A DNA stretch of 20,799 nt, taken from Hypsibius dujardini (taxonomy: Eukaryota > Tardigrada > Eutardigrada > Parachela > Hypsibiidae). Location of the stretch: positions 8,002 through 28,800 of the forward strand of contig LRSR01011343.1 in NCBI GenBank assembly GCA_001579985.1, given 5' to 3'. The position numbers were made by a program, and so were the translations under genes. Positions 1 through 11,200 of this stretch are shown piece after piece; positions within the stretch are counted from its first letter, which is position 1; the number at the start of each line of letters is the position of its first letter. A model generated the notes under the pieces. It did no database searches. It was given only the letters and a program-made list of their open reading frames with translations, and was not told the DNA's origin.

Positions 1-397
1 AACGAAATAGGATGAATCATATTTATCAAGACGACAAGACGCCCGACGTGAAAATCTGCTGGTGTTTTCCTACTGATTTTCTATTATTTCCGTAAAGCAT
101 AATTTAACTACAGTTGATGTGTGTCAAAAACGTTCGGCCACTTCACTAGACAAGTTGAGTAATTGTGGCCAGACTTGGCATGCATCTGGAGGTAATGCTT
201 TAATTTGGTTTTTTTTTACTATTTTGGGCACCTGTGAATTAGGAAAATACCGCAGACCATGATAAATTTTACATGAAAATAATGTTCCGAAAGTGTACAA
301 CAGATTGAAAAATTTCCGTTCGCAGACGATTTATAACGTTAGTCAATTGATTTTAAGTGGGTAGCTGAAACGAGAGATCGGTTAACATAGGCCCTGG

Positions 398-429
398 CCA
401 TCAAAACCCATCAAAACTCATCAAAACCG
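398..429. repeat. Short tandem repeat of catcaaaacc, 3 copies
   Basis: Three near-identical 10-base units (catcaaaacc, catcaaaact, catcaaaacc) lie in a row at the downstream edge of the RNase H relic. They may mark the relic's boundary, but nothing proves it. Confidence 0.5.
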
Positions 430-1065
430 AAAGAGAAAAGAAAGCAGGAAACGCGTTTCATGACACGCTGATCCTGCTAAACGACCCAGTGCGGCCGATT
501 CAATATTCAGCGTACCAGCTAAGTGTCTCGCGGTAAAACGGAAATCGTAATCTATGGATGCGTCAAAAACGAGCTCGAGCCACTTAATTGCATCCAAATT
601 TTTTGTTCTACCGCGCTTAATAAAACTTACCGTTGTGTTATTATCTGACTCGATTACAACGTTGCCGCCTCGGAAAAGTGGTGCCCAGACAAGAAAAGGA
701 ATAGCCGCAGCAACGAGTTCTAAAAAGTTAATATTATATTCGAACGACGCGGCCAGTGCTGATGTGTTTACCGAATTTTGATGAAAATGCTTATCAGAGA
801 AGGCCGGGACAAAGCCCTCCCAACTACCGGCTAGCCAATTGACGTTATGCACCGCACATGAAAAAATCCATAAAACGACGCGTCGCTTCTTATGACAAAA
901 GTTTCTCGTGATCGGCCCATTGAGCGTGGACACAACCCATTAAATCTTTCGGCAAGGTTGATGGTCAACCCTCCGGTCAGACTGGCGATAAATCTTCCAG
1001 AGAAACAGGTCATCTGACGGACTGGCGTTTCCGTCGGCCGATTCCGGTTTTGCAGGTACTTTTTG
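421..1065 (-). pseudogene. RNase H relic of an LTR- or DIRS-like retroelement
   Basis: Read on the minus strand, GRFIASLTGGLT and NLAERFNGL match the region between reverse transcriptase and RNase H, and FVIRSDASFYGF is the first RNase H Asp motif. A frameshift near 870-885 moves the match to another frame: AVHNVNWLAGSWEGF, then INFLELVAAAIPF, then GGNVVIESDNNTTVSFIKRG (second and third acidic motifs) and ARHLAGTLNIESAALGRL (the N..AD.LSR position, with the Asp lost). The order and spacing are those of retroelement RNase H. The reverse transcriptase core and ends are absent, so the piece is truncated and decayed. Element class is uncertain. Confidence 0.7.
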
Positions 1066-1661
1066 CAACTAATTTGTCGGTTCGCGGGTAAATATCGTAC
1101 ACTTTTCCAGAATGCTTCCAGCCTGTCATGTCTTTAACCGACTGTTCTGTATGGCTCACCATTTTTTGGTTCTTAAGTTTCCCTACAAAAACATGTCCCT
1201 AAACAAACGGTTACACATATACAAAAATCCAAATGAACTGTTTTAATTTGGGGCTGACTGCACACCTTTCGGCAACCGTTCTTGTCATTTCGATGTCCAA
1301 TTTTTCATGATAAAAATTATCTGTTCCCAGACCTTAAGCGATAGACGTACAACTAGTTTTACAGACCGCAAACCGAAAAGATTGATTTATATGAGTCGAG
1401 TAGGAGCTTATACGCACAATAATGCCACATTCAAGTTGTAAAAAAAACAATAACAAATATCTAAGCTAACTCGCGTGCATGTGAATGAATATTGAGCACA
1501 TAATGACACTACTAATATATATCGCTAATAATATAATTACATAATGTACTCCCTCTCGGAATCATAGCACTAAGCCGCTGTCTTAAATACTTCAGCGATT
1601 TCTTTACCCCCGTTTGCTCTTTCACCCGTTTGACGATAATTAATGTTTTCGCTTCCGGTCA
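1066..1661. other. AT-rich spacer, no gene seen
   Basis: I found no conserved coding segment between the two retroelement relics. Part of it could be decayed element sequence. A run of alternating AT (about 1515-1545) is the only low-complexity stretch. Confidence 0.4.
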
Positions 1662-2985
1662 TCACAATCCGAAGGTTTTGAACCCCGACGGCATGAACAG
1701 CACCCAGTCGATGATATGGCGGTACTTGGTAGTCTTATACTTTTCCGCTTCCGCTGCCGCGTGACCGCATGTGCCGATGGAGCCGCCAATGTGTGATTTT
1801 GTTATTGTGTCAACGAACGTCACATCTCACGCCGTGGGCTGTTCCTCTTAAATGGCCCCAGCGTCAAACCATCCAGCTGTTTTCCGTTGGCTCGATCCAA
1901 GCCCTGTAATTTCTAGGGTGGATTGGATGCCGGTTGACACCAGTGGCCGTTTGAAAATGTCGAGAGCGCCACAATAAAAAGCGTGTGGCTGGCAGATGAC
2001 CTCTCCAAGCTGCAACGCAACTGGAATACGGAAATTATGTCATTGAGCAAATTACCTGTCAGCGAGATTGAGAGGGCATAGATCTACGCTCCTGCTTCCT
2101 TGCAGTTTAAAGCACGTAGCCGGGCTCTATCTTTCGCTGTAGAAGCCACCGTCATCTCGCCAACCGGTCGTTCCACTACCGGCATGTCTCATGCTTTTTG
2201 GCTCTTCAATAGGGCTGGAATCTCTCCTTCGGTTATGGCCCGCCAATCACGAGTTGGCACCTCCATGATGTCATCCAATTTGGCAGTAGGTGTGATGACA
2301 GAGATCAAAGTCTTGAACGAGTGAACCGATGCCAGGAAGGCAGGGTATGCTAGTTCAATTGTTTTCGGGACTCCCAATCCACTCTTGCTGACAGGTGGGC
2401 TGATTTGTTTCCATAACGCGAGTGTCATGGCTGTATTGCTGATAGCTTCGACGCTGGCCCGTAGTACCGCGTCAAAATTTTCAACTTATCCGGTTTGCTT
2501 TACACCGCTGCGCACCGCAAGATGTAGATCACCTTCGGTACACTGAGGCAGTTGTTCAGGATGACGAGCCCGTGATGGGCCGGTAGGATGTTTAACCGGC
2601 TGGTGAGGAGTTTGATTGTTGTCGTCCATAGCAATGGGGATTCCTTCCGGCAGCAGTGCCGCCCCAAAAAACGATAGGTTCTCTTTAGTGGGAAACTTGA
2701 TGGTCGGGTTGAATTGCTGGATGGTGGCTTTAGCATTTTCCCAATTAGCGGCGTTACCCGCAAGAACAAAAGCTTCACATTTCGATAGATTGAGCTCCAG
2801 CCCAATCTGTTTTCCCATCTACCACCAGTTGTAAGTTGTCCACCACCCAGTCGACGGCGTCGCCGATAGTCCCGTCATCTTAGTATCACGCGTTTAGTCG
2901 GAACCGCATGGCATTAGACAACAGGCGGATGATGAGGCAAGACAGCAGAGGATCCACGGATCACACACTGATGGGCACATAAGTT
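1662..2985 (-). pseudogene. Non-LTR reverse transcriptase relic with C-terminal zinc and nuclease-like regions
   Basis: Reading down the minus strand, motifs appear in correct order across all three frames. SVDPLLSCLII (about 2967-2940) is the QGDPL..LF motif. The catalytic YxDD box is at 2885-2874, with the variable residue a stop (Y*DDGTIGD), and the codon before it, normally Trp, is TGA. Next come GLELNLSKCEAFV, ILNNCLSVPKVIYILRC, ENFDAVLRASVEAISNT, PPVSKSGLGV, AYPAFLASVHSFK, and KEAGA*IYALS with another Trp-position stop (TAG). Then a Cys/His block (CQPHAFYCGALD) and a tail DVTFVDTITKS...GHAAAEAEKYKTTKY...PSGFKTFG, which resembles the nuclease-like end of some RLE-type retroelements. At least four frameshifts and several stops show long decay. 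Confidence 0.75.
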
Positions 2986-3515
2986 GACAGAGTTAAAAGC
3001 TTACATATAGCGGTAAGCTGTTCAATGTCTAACGGCAAAGTGGAACGGAGAATGAAATGAAGAAAATTGGCGCAGAACAACAAGCATATTAGAAGTAGTT
3101 GATATCAACACAGCATACGGTAATGACATACTGACATAATGACGAAAGGGTCAGGGTGTAGATATGGTATTTCATGCTAGCATATATCATACCGTAATGA
3201 CATAATGACACAGTGACACGACCATCCGACAGGGTATGCTAGGCTAGCATATATGATTCCATAATGACATCGCTGCATGTGTGACAGTGTCCTGCTAGTG
3301 ACATAACATGCTGCGTAACTATCCGCTAGTTCTTCTATTTGCTTTGTTTCATAACTCACCAAGTCTCTTAGAACAAGATCATTTTTACAAGGTCACATAC
3401 TTAGCACATGCAAGTATACATATACATAACTGGGGACCCATTGAAAAATTAGAGTTCATCTTGCTTGATGTCAAGTCCTTCCATTTGAAGCATTCGCCTA
3501 GCTTTGAGTTCGGCG
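2986..3515. other. Spacer between the RT relic and the 3' end of the receptor gene
   Basis: Apart from the minisatellite, no coding signal is seen. It should include the receptor gene's 3' UTR (minus strand, below 3516), but I see no perfect AATAAA signal there, so the mRNA end is unplaced. Confidence 0.35.
3112..3285. repeat. Diverged tandem repeats with catatat and taatgacat units
   Basis: Related segments recur at 3112-3144, 3173-3217 and 3242-3285. The shared core is gctagcatatat followed by a few bases and taatgacat; the second and third copies are about 69 bases apart. This looks like a short minisatellite or an internally duplicated repeat. It lies about 230 bases beyond the receptor gene's stop codon. 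Confidence 0.6.
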
Positions 3516-5206
3516 TTACCTATATGTTTTGTGATACATTATGAATTCCTTATTCAGAGTCACATTTGGGGCCACATGTCTGCAAAGCGATAGCGGGCAT
3601 TTACCTTCTTCATTCACCAGCCAGAAAGACTGAACAGCTGAGTCGTGCGAGACTGGTACTGGACTTGCGCTAGATTGCTTGAATTGAAAAGCCATGTAGC
3701 TGTCTAGCAGGTGTTTAGTCGATGCCGAAACGTGTATTTTCAAGCCTGGCACCAATAAGGTTGAGACATGTCAAATTAAATTAACAATGATCGTGCTATC
3801 TGGTAAATCAGCAAAACAAAATGACTTGTACTGTTGACATTATGCATACATTCTGACGTCACTAATAAACGCCGAACAGTTTGCAGCAGATTTCCACAAA
3901 TGGCGTACCGGGGTGCAGTTAGTTGTAGTACAGACATCACTAGTGGGCCTACAACGGCAAAGATGATTTAACGACAGTTGAAAGCGAGTCGCATGGAGAA
4001 CAGATGAGAAAACCGAAGCTACTTGAAGAACTGCCGATCGATTCGCGAACAAGCAGATGGCAAATCAACTCGTGTCCCTTTCTCTCTTTTCAATAACTCA
4101 TGTGGCAGTGACTACTCGCACAACTTTTCACACAACTTTTCACACAACTTTTCACACAGCACTCGCACTTTCCAAAATTTCTATTGGAATTTCCAACACG
4201 ATGCCGCTTCTTATAAAAGTGTATTTCACATTTTCTAATAATTTTACTGCGTTTTCGATTATTTATACCGCGCTGTCCCAGAATATATTTACCATCTTTT
4301 TCGAAATGTCTTTCGCATTTTCAAAAATGTATACCGCTTTTTCAAAAACTAATACGCGGCAAGCTAGCACTCCGACAAAGCAAGTTTAACAAGCAGCGAC
4401 TCGAGCAATGCTCTTGTCCGCGCCCTGTTTTTTATATCATGCCCCGGTGGTGAACTCTAAAAAGATCCTGACCGGAGGAAGCGGAAAGCAATACCTGAAG
4501 CAACACCAATGCGTAATTTCAGCTGCTCCGTGGGTCGATAGTGAATCGTGAACTGCTTTGCTTCCACCATTAGTCGGAGAGCTAGCCGTGCGATTTCCTT
4601 GGCACCTTGCCGACCGGATTCGCCAGACACACCAGATGTGACCTAACCGCAGGCGCAACGTTACGTCTGCGTCAAACAGCAGATCCGTCATCTGTGCACT
4701 CACTAGAACAGTGTCCCCCGTATGGTTAATTTTGAAGCATTTGAACTGACAGTACGCGGCAGACAATAGTTTGTAGTAATCTTCAAGTAGCTGGATGATT
4801 TCTGGGGGCGAACTGAGTGTGCAAAGCGTTTCAAATCCAACAACGTCGGTGATAAGTAAGGTGGCGTGCTGATACAGGATAGGCTCTACATCCTCAAAAT
4901 TCATGACCAGTTCTGCAACGTCCCTGAAAGATTGCGCGATACCGAGACGTACTTGTCATAAGGGAAAATCCGAAACATCTTGCGTTTACACCATTTGGCA
5001 ATGCACAACTATTGAGGTATACGAGCCTTGTCAGCACGTTTCGTGCTACTCACTTTGGGAACACCTCAAGGTAGGCCTCATCGCTTCTGACCTCCTGCCT
5101 GGCAAGGGCCTTCTCCTTTTCTTGAACAGTAACTTCAAGTTGATGGCTAGTTTCCTCCATTTGCTGCATGAAGACATCCATGACGTTGGTATGCTCCCCC
5201 ATGTTC
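3516..5206 (-). CDS. Receptor cyclase, exons 12-16: coiled-coil linker, cyclase domain and C-terminal tail
   Basis: Residues 896-1178. Exon 12 (NMGEHTNVMDVFMQQMEE...) is the amphipathic dimerisation linker. The cyclase domain starts in exon 13: LLITDVVGF is the first metal site (D973) and KINHTGDTVL the second (D1017). Exon 14 gives AKEIARLALRLM and LKLRIGVASG, both standard. Exon 15 gives PRYAICGNLLQTVRRLL, the position of PRYCLFGDTVNTASRME. Exon 16 gives LKIHVSASTKHLLD and FWL, the end of the fold, then a tail of about 35 residues. Compared with active guanylyl cyclases, N1013 replaces the guanine-binding Glu, A1085 the guanine-binding Cys, N1089 the Asp of GD, and Q1092 the transition-state Asn; R1096 is kept. 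The reading frame is intact, so this is divergence and not decay. Whether it makes cGMP is open. Confidence 0.92.
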
Positions 5207-8200
5207 CTAAGGTGAGAAGAATCATGGTTACAGAAATGAGAACGGGGCAGTCTGCATTATAGATAATTAAACTATAAGAAATTGTAAAATATACAAAGAT
5301 CTTGTTCGGCCTGGGCATGGTTCTTTTGTCTCTTGGGTGGTACATGTGTCGCGCATGTTGACGGGAATAAAGATTTCGTCTGTCAACATAAGGACTCAAA
5401 TAGATAACTTTTTGGCTACGCGTGCGGGCTACCGTTTTCCGTATGTTATGAAGATTACGAATGCAACTTGCGTAGATTTCCGATTTATACGCGAGTTGTA
5501 TGCTGTACGAGCTCGAAATAGTGAAATTTTAAATATTTTTGCGCCGTTTTTTTTGGTATTTTTGATCCCAACATGTTGCCAAACTTTAATTTTAAAATAT
5601 TTTGGACCATGGCGCACCTTTTTGATTAGTCATATAGTTTTGGTGATTCGAAAGTGCCCGTATCGGCCGCGGAAGATTGGTATCCAGTTCTTTAATCCCT
5701 CGCTGTGCTTCCCTGCCTTTGTTTTGTCTAAATAAGAGCTGTTTTGTTGTGCTCTACACGGAAACATTTTAGACCTATGAAGGGAATCATAGGTTTTCAC
5801 ATGTTAAATTATTGGCTTTGACATACCGATATGGCTGCAATTTTATCCGGTCTTTCATCCATCAGTCCCATCAGTCTTTCAAAACACACGCCCAGCCATT
5901 AAGGCTTGGTAGGAAAAGAGTCTACGCATGTTACTGGGGTTACATGTAAATCGACTCGGAAAAAATGTCAGCAATATCGTTAGGATATTCAAATTCTTGG
6001 AGTTTTTTGGCCGTGTTCCTTGAGGCGGCATGGAGACCGCTGCTACGCCCGATATGCTGGTTGTGCCATTGGCATACCAAAGTTGTCTAGAATAGCACGG
6101 AGCCGTTCAAAACGAGTTCATATGGTACAAATCTGTCTTCCACGTCGCTAATTATTTGGGAACTTGAAAGAACTGCCCAAGTAATTCAGAATTTTAAGTT
6201 TAATCCGCATGTCCCCAGAATCAGTTTGTAGCTGAAATTTACTCCATCTGCTTCCTATTTTCTTTAGCCGGCCCCTCCCCCTCCCATAATTCAGATTACC
6301 AATGAGACTCGTATGATTGGCTTGCCCTTCCTTTTTTAGGGTAGAGCTCTCGTATGCCTCCATGCTTCATCACCTAAGACCTTACACCCTCCAAGCATAA
6401 ATGAGGAAATCAGCTAAAATTGCAAGATTATGGCAATGGCGGGCAGTGGCGCGTCTACCAGCGTCAGAGTGGACAGAAATGTGCCGATGGTATATTGGAC
6501 TTGCAAATAGACTGAGCCGACCAACCTATCTCGCATAATATCCCGGAGCTGCGTAGCCACTTTGTCGAATAGTGGTCGCACCGTAGGATCTTCTGCCCAG
6601 CATTGCTGTGCCAGGTTGATCAAGCCGGCTGGTGCGTCACAGTTCTTAGGAAATAACGGTCGGAAATGCTTGCCTTCCAACATAGTTCCACGACGAATTT
6701 CATCGATGATGGCTATATTTTAGAGATGATTCAGTATTATTTTCTCCATCAGAAGGTGCTTGCTTATCACCATAGCTAATCATAAGGTAGAACAACGTAC
6801 CGCTACTTGGCTGCGCGTACATACTATATGGCCTTGCGCGCAGGATGATCTCCTGGAGAATGATTCCGAAGCTGTACACGTCTCTCTCTTTAGTGTGCAA
6901 AGCCTCCAGAACACCTTCAGCGTCTGCACGAATAACCTCGGGACATGTCCAGAGCTGACTGTTGGCATTGAATGCGTTTCGTTTATCCATCCACAGCTCC
7001 GCGACGGTGATTGTGAAAAGCGTGGGCAGACCGTAGTCCGTTATTTTCACGACAAAGCGAGAGTCGATGAAGCAACAGTGAGACGTTAACCGGGTATGAG
7101 GCCCGACTGGTGAATCGTGAATATAAATCATTCCTAGAAAAAAAAAACATTTTTTTATAGCACTGGGAAATTGTTCTAGGGTTATTCGATTCTACCGCTG
7201 ACGATGTCTTTGATCCATGACAGACGAATAGCCCAGTCCAGTTTTGCCTTAGCCTCGCCTTCAAACTGCAGCTAAAACAACACAGAAGCTAACCGCACGG
7301 AAACTCCATCAGAGCGCCATGTGCATGAATAAACTCACAACTGCTGCATGTATCAAACCGTCCAAAGAAATTACACCCCTGGACATGCCTTGCAATTGCT
7401 TTGCTGAAGGATCACTTACGTTTAGAGGTCCTTTCTCGCACATTTCATACAGGACGCATACGCAGTCTTCCTCCAAACAGGAGCCGATAAACTTAGCCAC
7501 TAGATAATAATGAGCAGGCAAGAGAACGTATTCGACGTTTCCATCATGAATTGCAAACATGCGACGGCTGGCCTACCGTTTTCATGATCCAACTTCCGCA
7601 CTAACCGAACATCTTTTATTAACTGTGGAGTCAGCGACACCTTTTTCCTGTTTGTCCAGCGAATGACACAGACCGTGCGGTTCCACGTTCCAAAGTGTTC
7701 CCCCATCATAGTGAACTTTCTTTTCATGGAGCCTGTCATAGACTGGCCCATTGACCGTCCTATGGAAGCTCCCATTGAGCGACCCATTGAATGACCGTCT
7801 TCTGTGTCTTTGACACTTCCGTCATGAAGTGGGATTTTCTCGTCCACGTAGTTCTCCGGGGAGTCGTCGCTGAATTCATTCCTTTTGTGCCGTTGAAAAC
7901 TGAGAGCTCGCCCGTGAGCAATCCACTCACGGTCGGTTTTCGCTTGGACTTTGGCCAGTTTGTGATACCGATATCCAACGGCAATGAGAACACATAGAAA
8001 TGTCATGCTGATACACAGTGACACAATGAGAACCGGAACCTCAGCTGTAGGCACAACAAACGCTTTTCCACTTACACAGAATAATAAATAAAATTCGGCT
8101 CGACAATATGTTTTCGGACTGGTTACTGAGTAAATCACCACTGATCATATTTTTGCTTTTAGTGGTTTAGCTAGATTTATGATCCACACAATACTTTCTG

Positions 8201-11200
8201 GTTTTCGATATTTGAATTGGGAAAGGGATGACACCGTGCCTCGATTAGTGCTGCAAATTACTAAAAGCTCGCATGGAAGCAAGAATTTCATGGACGAAAT
8301 AGATACATGTACCTGTCACGAGTAATCATTACCGCCGCTTTCTGTCTAATGATATCATTAGTGTCCTTGAGTGCTTTTAACCATTTTCACATTCTTTTGG
8401 TTTGGCTTCTTTCTCCCTCTCTCTCTCTCTGGTGTGTGTATTGTATTCGTATTTAACCGTGACTGTGTGCTTATCAAGTAAGAACGGAGATCATCAGTTT
8501 CAGTTGCTTCTCGGACGACAGACACGACACGCACACACAGACATATAGCAGGTCGTCACATACCCATCATAATTGGAATAAACTTCGCTGTTCTAGCAGG
8601 CCTACAAAAAATGGCTTCACAAACTATGTTTTTTCATTTAGAGACTTTTAGCATGTAGGCAATGAGGAACTATCGACATAATGTCAAGGAATTTTCCCCA
8701 CGAATTTTATGAAATAATTGCAAATGTAATCGAAAAACTTGGGAATGGTGCAATTGTCCCAGTGAATAAGCTAACGAGCAAAACATTTTTTATTGATTGC
8801 TGAAATGCAGTCCAAATAGTACTGCCCAGCCCAGTAAATTGGAACATCATAGCGCAGTTCCGTGCTTGTCCCTCCTAATGTTAGTGACAATTCAATTTAC
8901 TGGCAAACCTTGACAAGGGCCTTCAGTTCCGTCATATCCGCAATCAGGACGGCTTTTTGTTGGCGCACCCCCAATCCATGGGATCGGATTTTGTTGGTTT
9001 TCAAAGTAGGGCTTGTCGGGGGTGATACCCGGAAGATACGGGACCCGGTCTTCCCTCCCATATCCCGGTATCTCTTTGTCTCCTCTAGGATCGTAATACG
9101 CCACCATCTACGTTACATAATTGCTCATGAGTGATGATTAACCGTATGATTTTGTTAAAAACACAAACCGGGTGCGGCGTTTACACATGCAGAAAATTCC
9201 CGTAACCCGGACAAGATTTTTGCTCATCGGAATGGCAACCCACTCAGTCAATGGGCAAATCCCTTGCCATACTCTAACTTTCAAAGTGTCAGTTTTAAAG
9301 CATTCTCTGGGTTTGTAAAAATGAAAAACTATTTATTTCATCGCCCAGTTATTCGCCCCCCCCCCAACCCAGTTATCCCCCCATCCCACTTATTTGCCCT
9401 CCCCAGGAGGGGAAATAAGTGGGATGGGATTTTTATTGAAAGCAGACACATGTGTGCCAGAGAAGTAGCATTTTCATTTTATTACTGTCCTTCAAAAAAA
9501 TTTGGAAATGTAATAGGTAGAAATATAATGTCGGATTTTAGGACATTCCAACTGTCGAGGTCGTCTGAAACACTGGACAATTAAAATGCTTCCATTATTT
9601 CTAATGTTGCCAAACTCAGTTATGACAGAATGTTTTGAATGCTCTAAATGATTAAATTATCGGACAGTTTTTCACTACCGCTACCACCACTGCACAGAGG
9701 TCTGATATGTTTGTGCAGAAGTAAACGCCGCATCCGATTTGTGATCTACCGCGTGATACGATTCAAACTGATTCGAACTGAAAAAGATCTCAGAATTAAC
9801 AGGTAATCTCCGAATTAACATGTACCCGGTAAATTCCATTTTGTGTGTCCGCGATTGCGTACAAATATAGGTAGCTGACCCTATCAGCATAGCTGTCCAA
9901 CCAGAGTCGACCACTTGTCCCTGTCCAGAAGATAAATCCTCCGTTATCGACCTAAAAATTTCCACTCCACTCGATGATGCATTAACTGCATCTCTGCTGC
10001 CACGAGATGAGGTGGGGAATAATAAAAATAAATAAATAAAAAACACACGCGTCGCGACGAGCAGTGACTTACACGCGGAAACGATTTACACGATTATGGA
10101 TATTTTATTTTAGATAGTGATGTATTAACCTTTTCGCGAAGGAAAATGTGGCTTGTGCATCTGCCGAATGTACACCCTTTCTTTCTCCGATGATGCGCGC
10201 CAAACGTAAACTGGCCCCTAAGAGCGTGTCTTTCTGGACCATTGTCCTTTTCTCCTCGGTACTTCCTTTGTCTCTCTTCTATTGGATTTTCGTAGTTTTC
10301 ACTACCCGAAATTAAGGAGGAGGACACAATTTGTACCAGTACATACCAGTACCAGTTCACTATAGCTATGAATGAGGTTTTTCCTGATTTTCTCTTTGGG
10401 CCTTGTGTCGCACAAACTGTGTGACTGTTGAAGTCTAGATGATTAATCGAGTCCTTACAGTTACGAGTATTAAGTGGCGCGTTGAGTAGGAATTGGCCGC
10501 GATGCAGTATTGTCCTGCAGGATGTGAAATCCAGGTCGCCGTCGTGTACACCACTGTCAGTATCGTTTGTGGGATCGAAATTGTTGCAGCCTCTGGTTGC
10601 CGCGTTAGCCACATATCCGCGGAGAACTGGATCATCATCATCTGCTGTGTAGCGCAACGCTGCAGCGTACAGCATTATGGCGTCGTAAAAAGCTGCATAG
10701 AAGTAGTTCATCTTCTGTACACCTCTAGCCTTCAGTTTTGATTCTAATAATTGGTATTCCGAAGTCTCGTAGAACGGGTCCAGTCCAATCACAAACAGTG
10801 AACGAAATGCCTCTTTTGCAATGGGGTCGCTGGCGTCATCTGCACCACAACAGAAGGCACGCCTCATTGAGTTGCATCAGTTTTGAACTGAACTGAATCG
10901 GTAGATCCTGCAACTTACTCTGTTGCCACGCCGGTACGGGGGGATTAATGAATCGCGTGTGATCAAAGTCGGTGGTGATGTAGAGGTACTCGCTATTAGT
11001 CATATTCATGCCTTTTGCTGCGATGAGAAACTGTCGCACGTACACAGGCTTCATCAACAGTATTATAACTGCAAACAATAGGAATATGCATGCACGTAAA
11101 GCCTATTCAGCATTGCGTTTTATTTTCCTGTTCTTACTTCTGGCTTTAGCTTTGGCATTCTTAAGACATTCGGTAACATTGGCATCTGGGGGAGCCGGCC

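Noticed and set aside
3112-3285. Possible CRISPR-like array from the repeated segments
   Set aside because: Repeats are diverged, unevenly spaced and the setting is eukaryotic.
4025-4389. Plus-strand open frames with repeated SHNF or TTFH units
   Set aside because: Low-complexity translation of the 12-bp intronic repeat.
5337-5735. 132-codon open frame on the plus strand
   Set aside because: It lies inside a well-supported intron, on the opposite strand, and has no recognisable domain.
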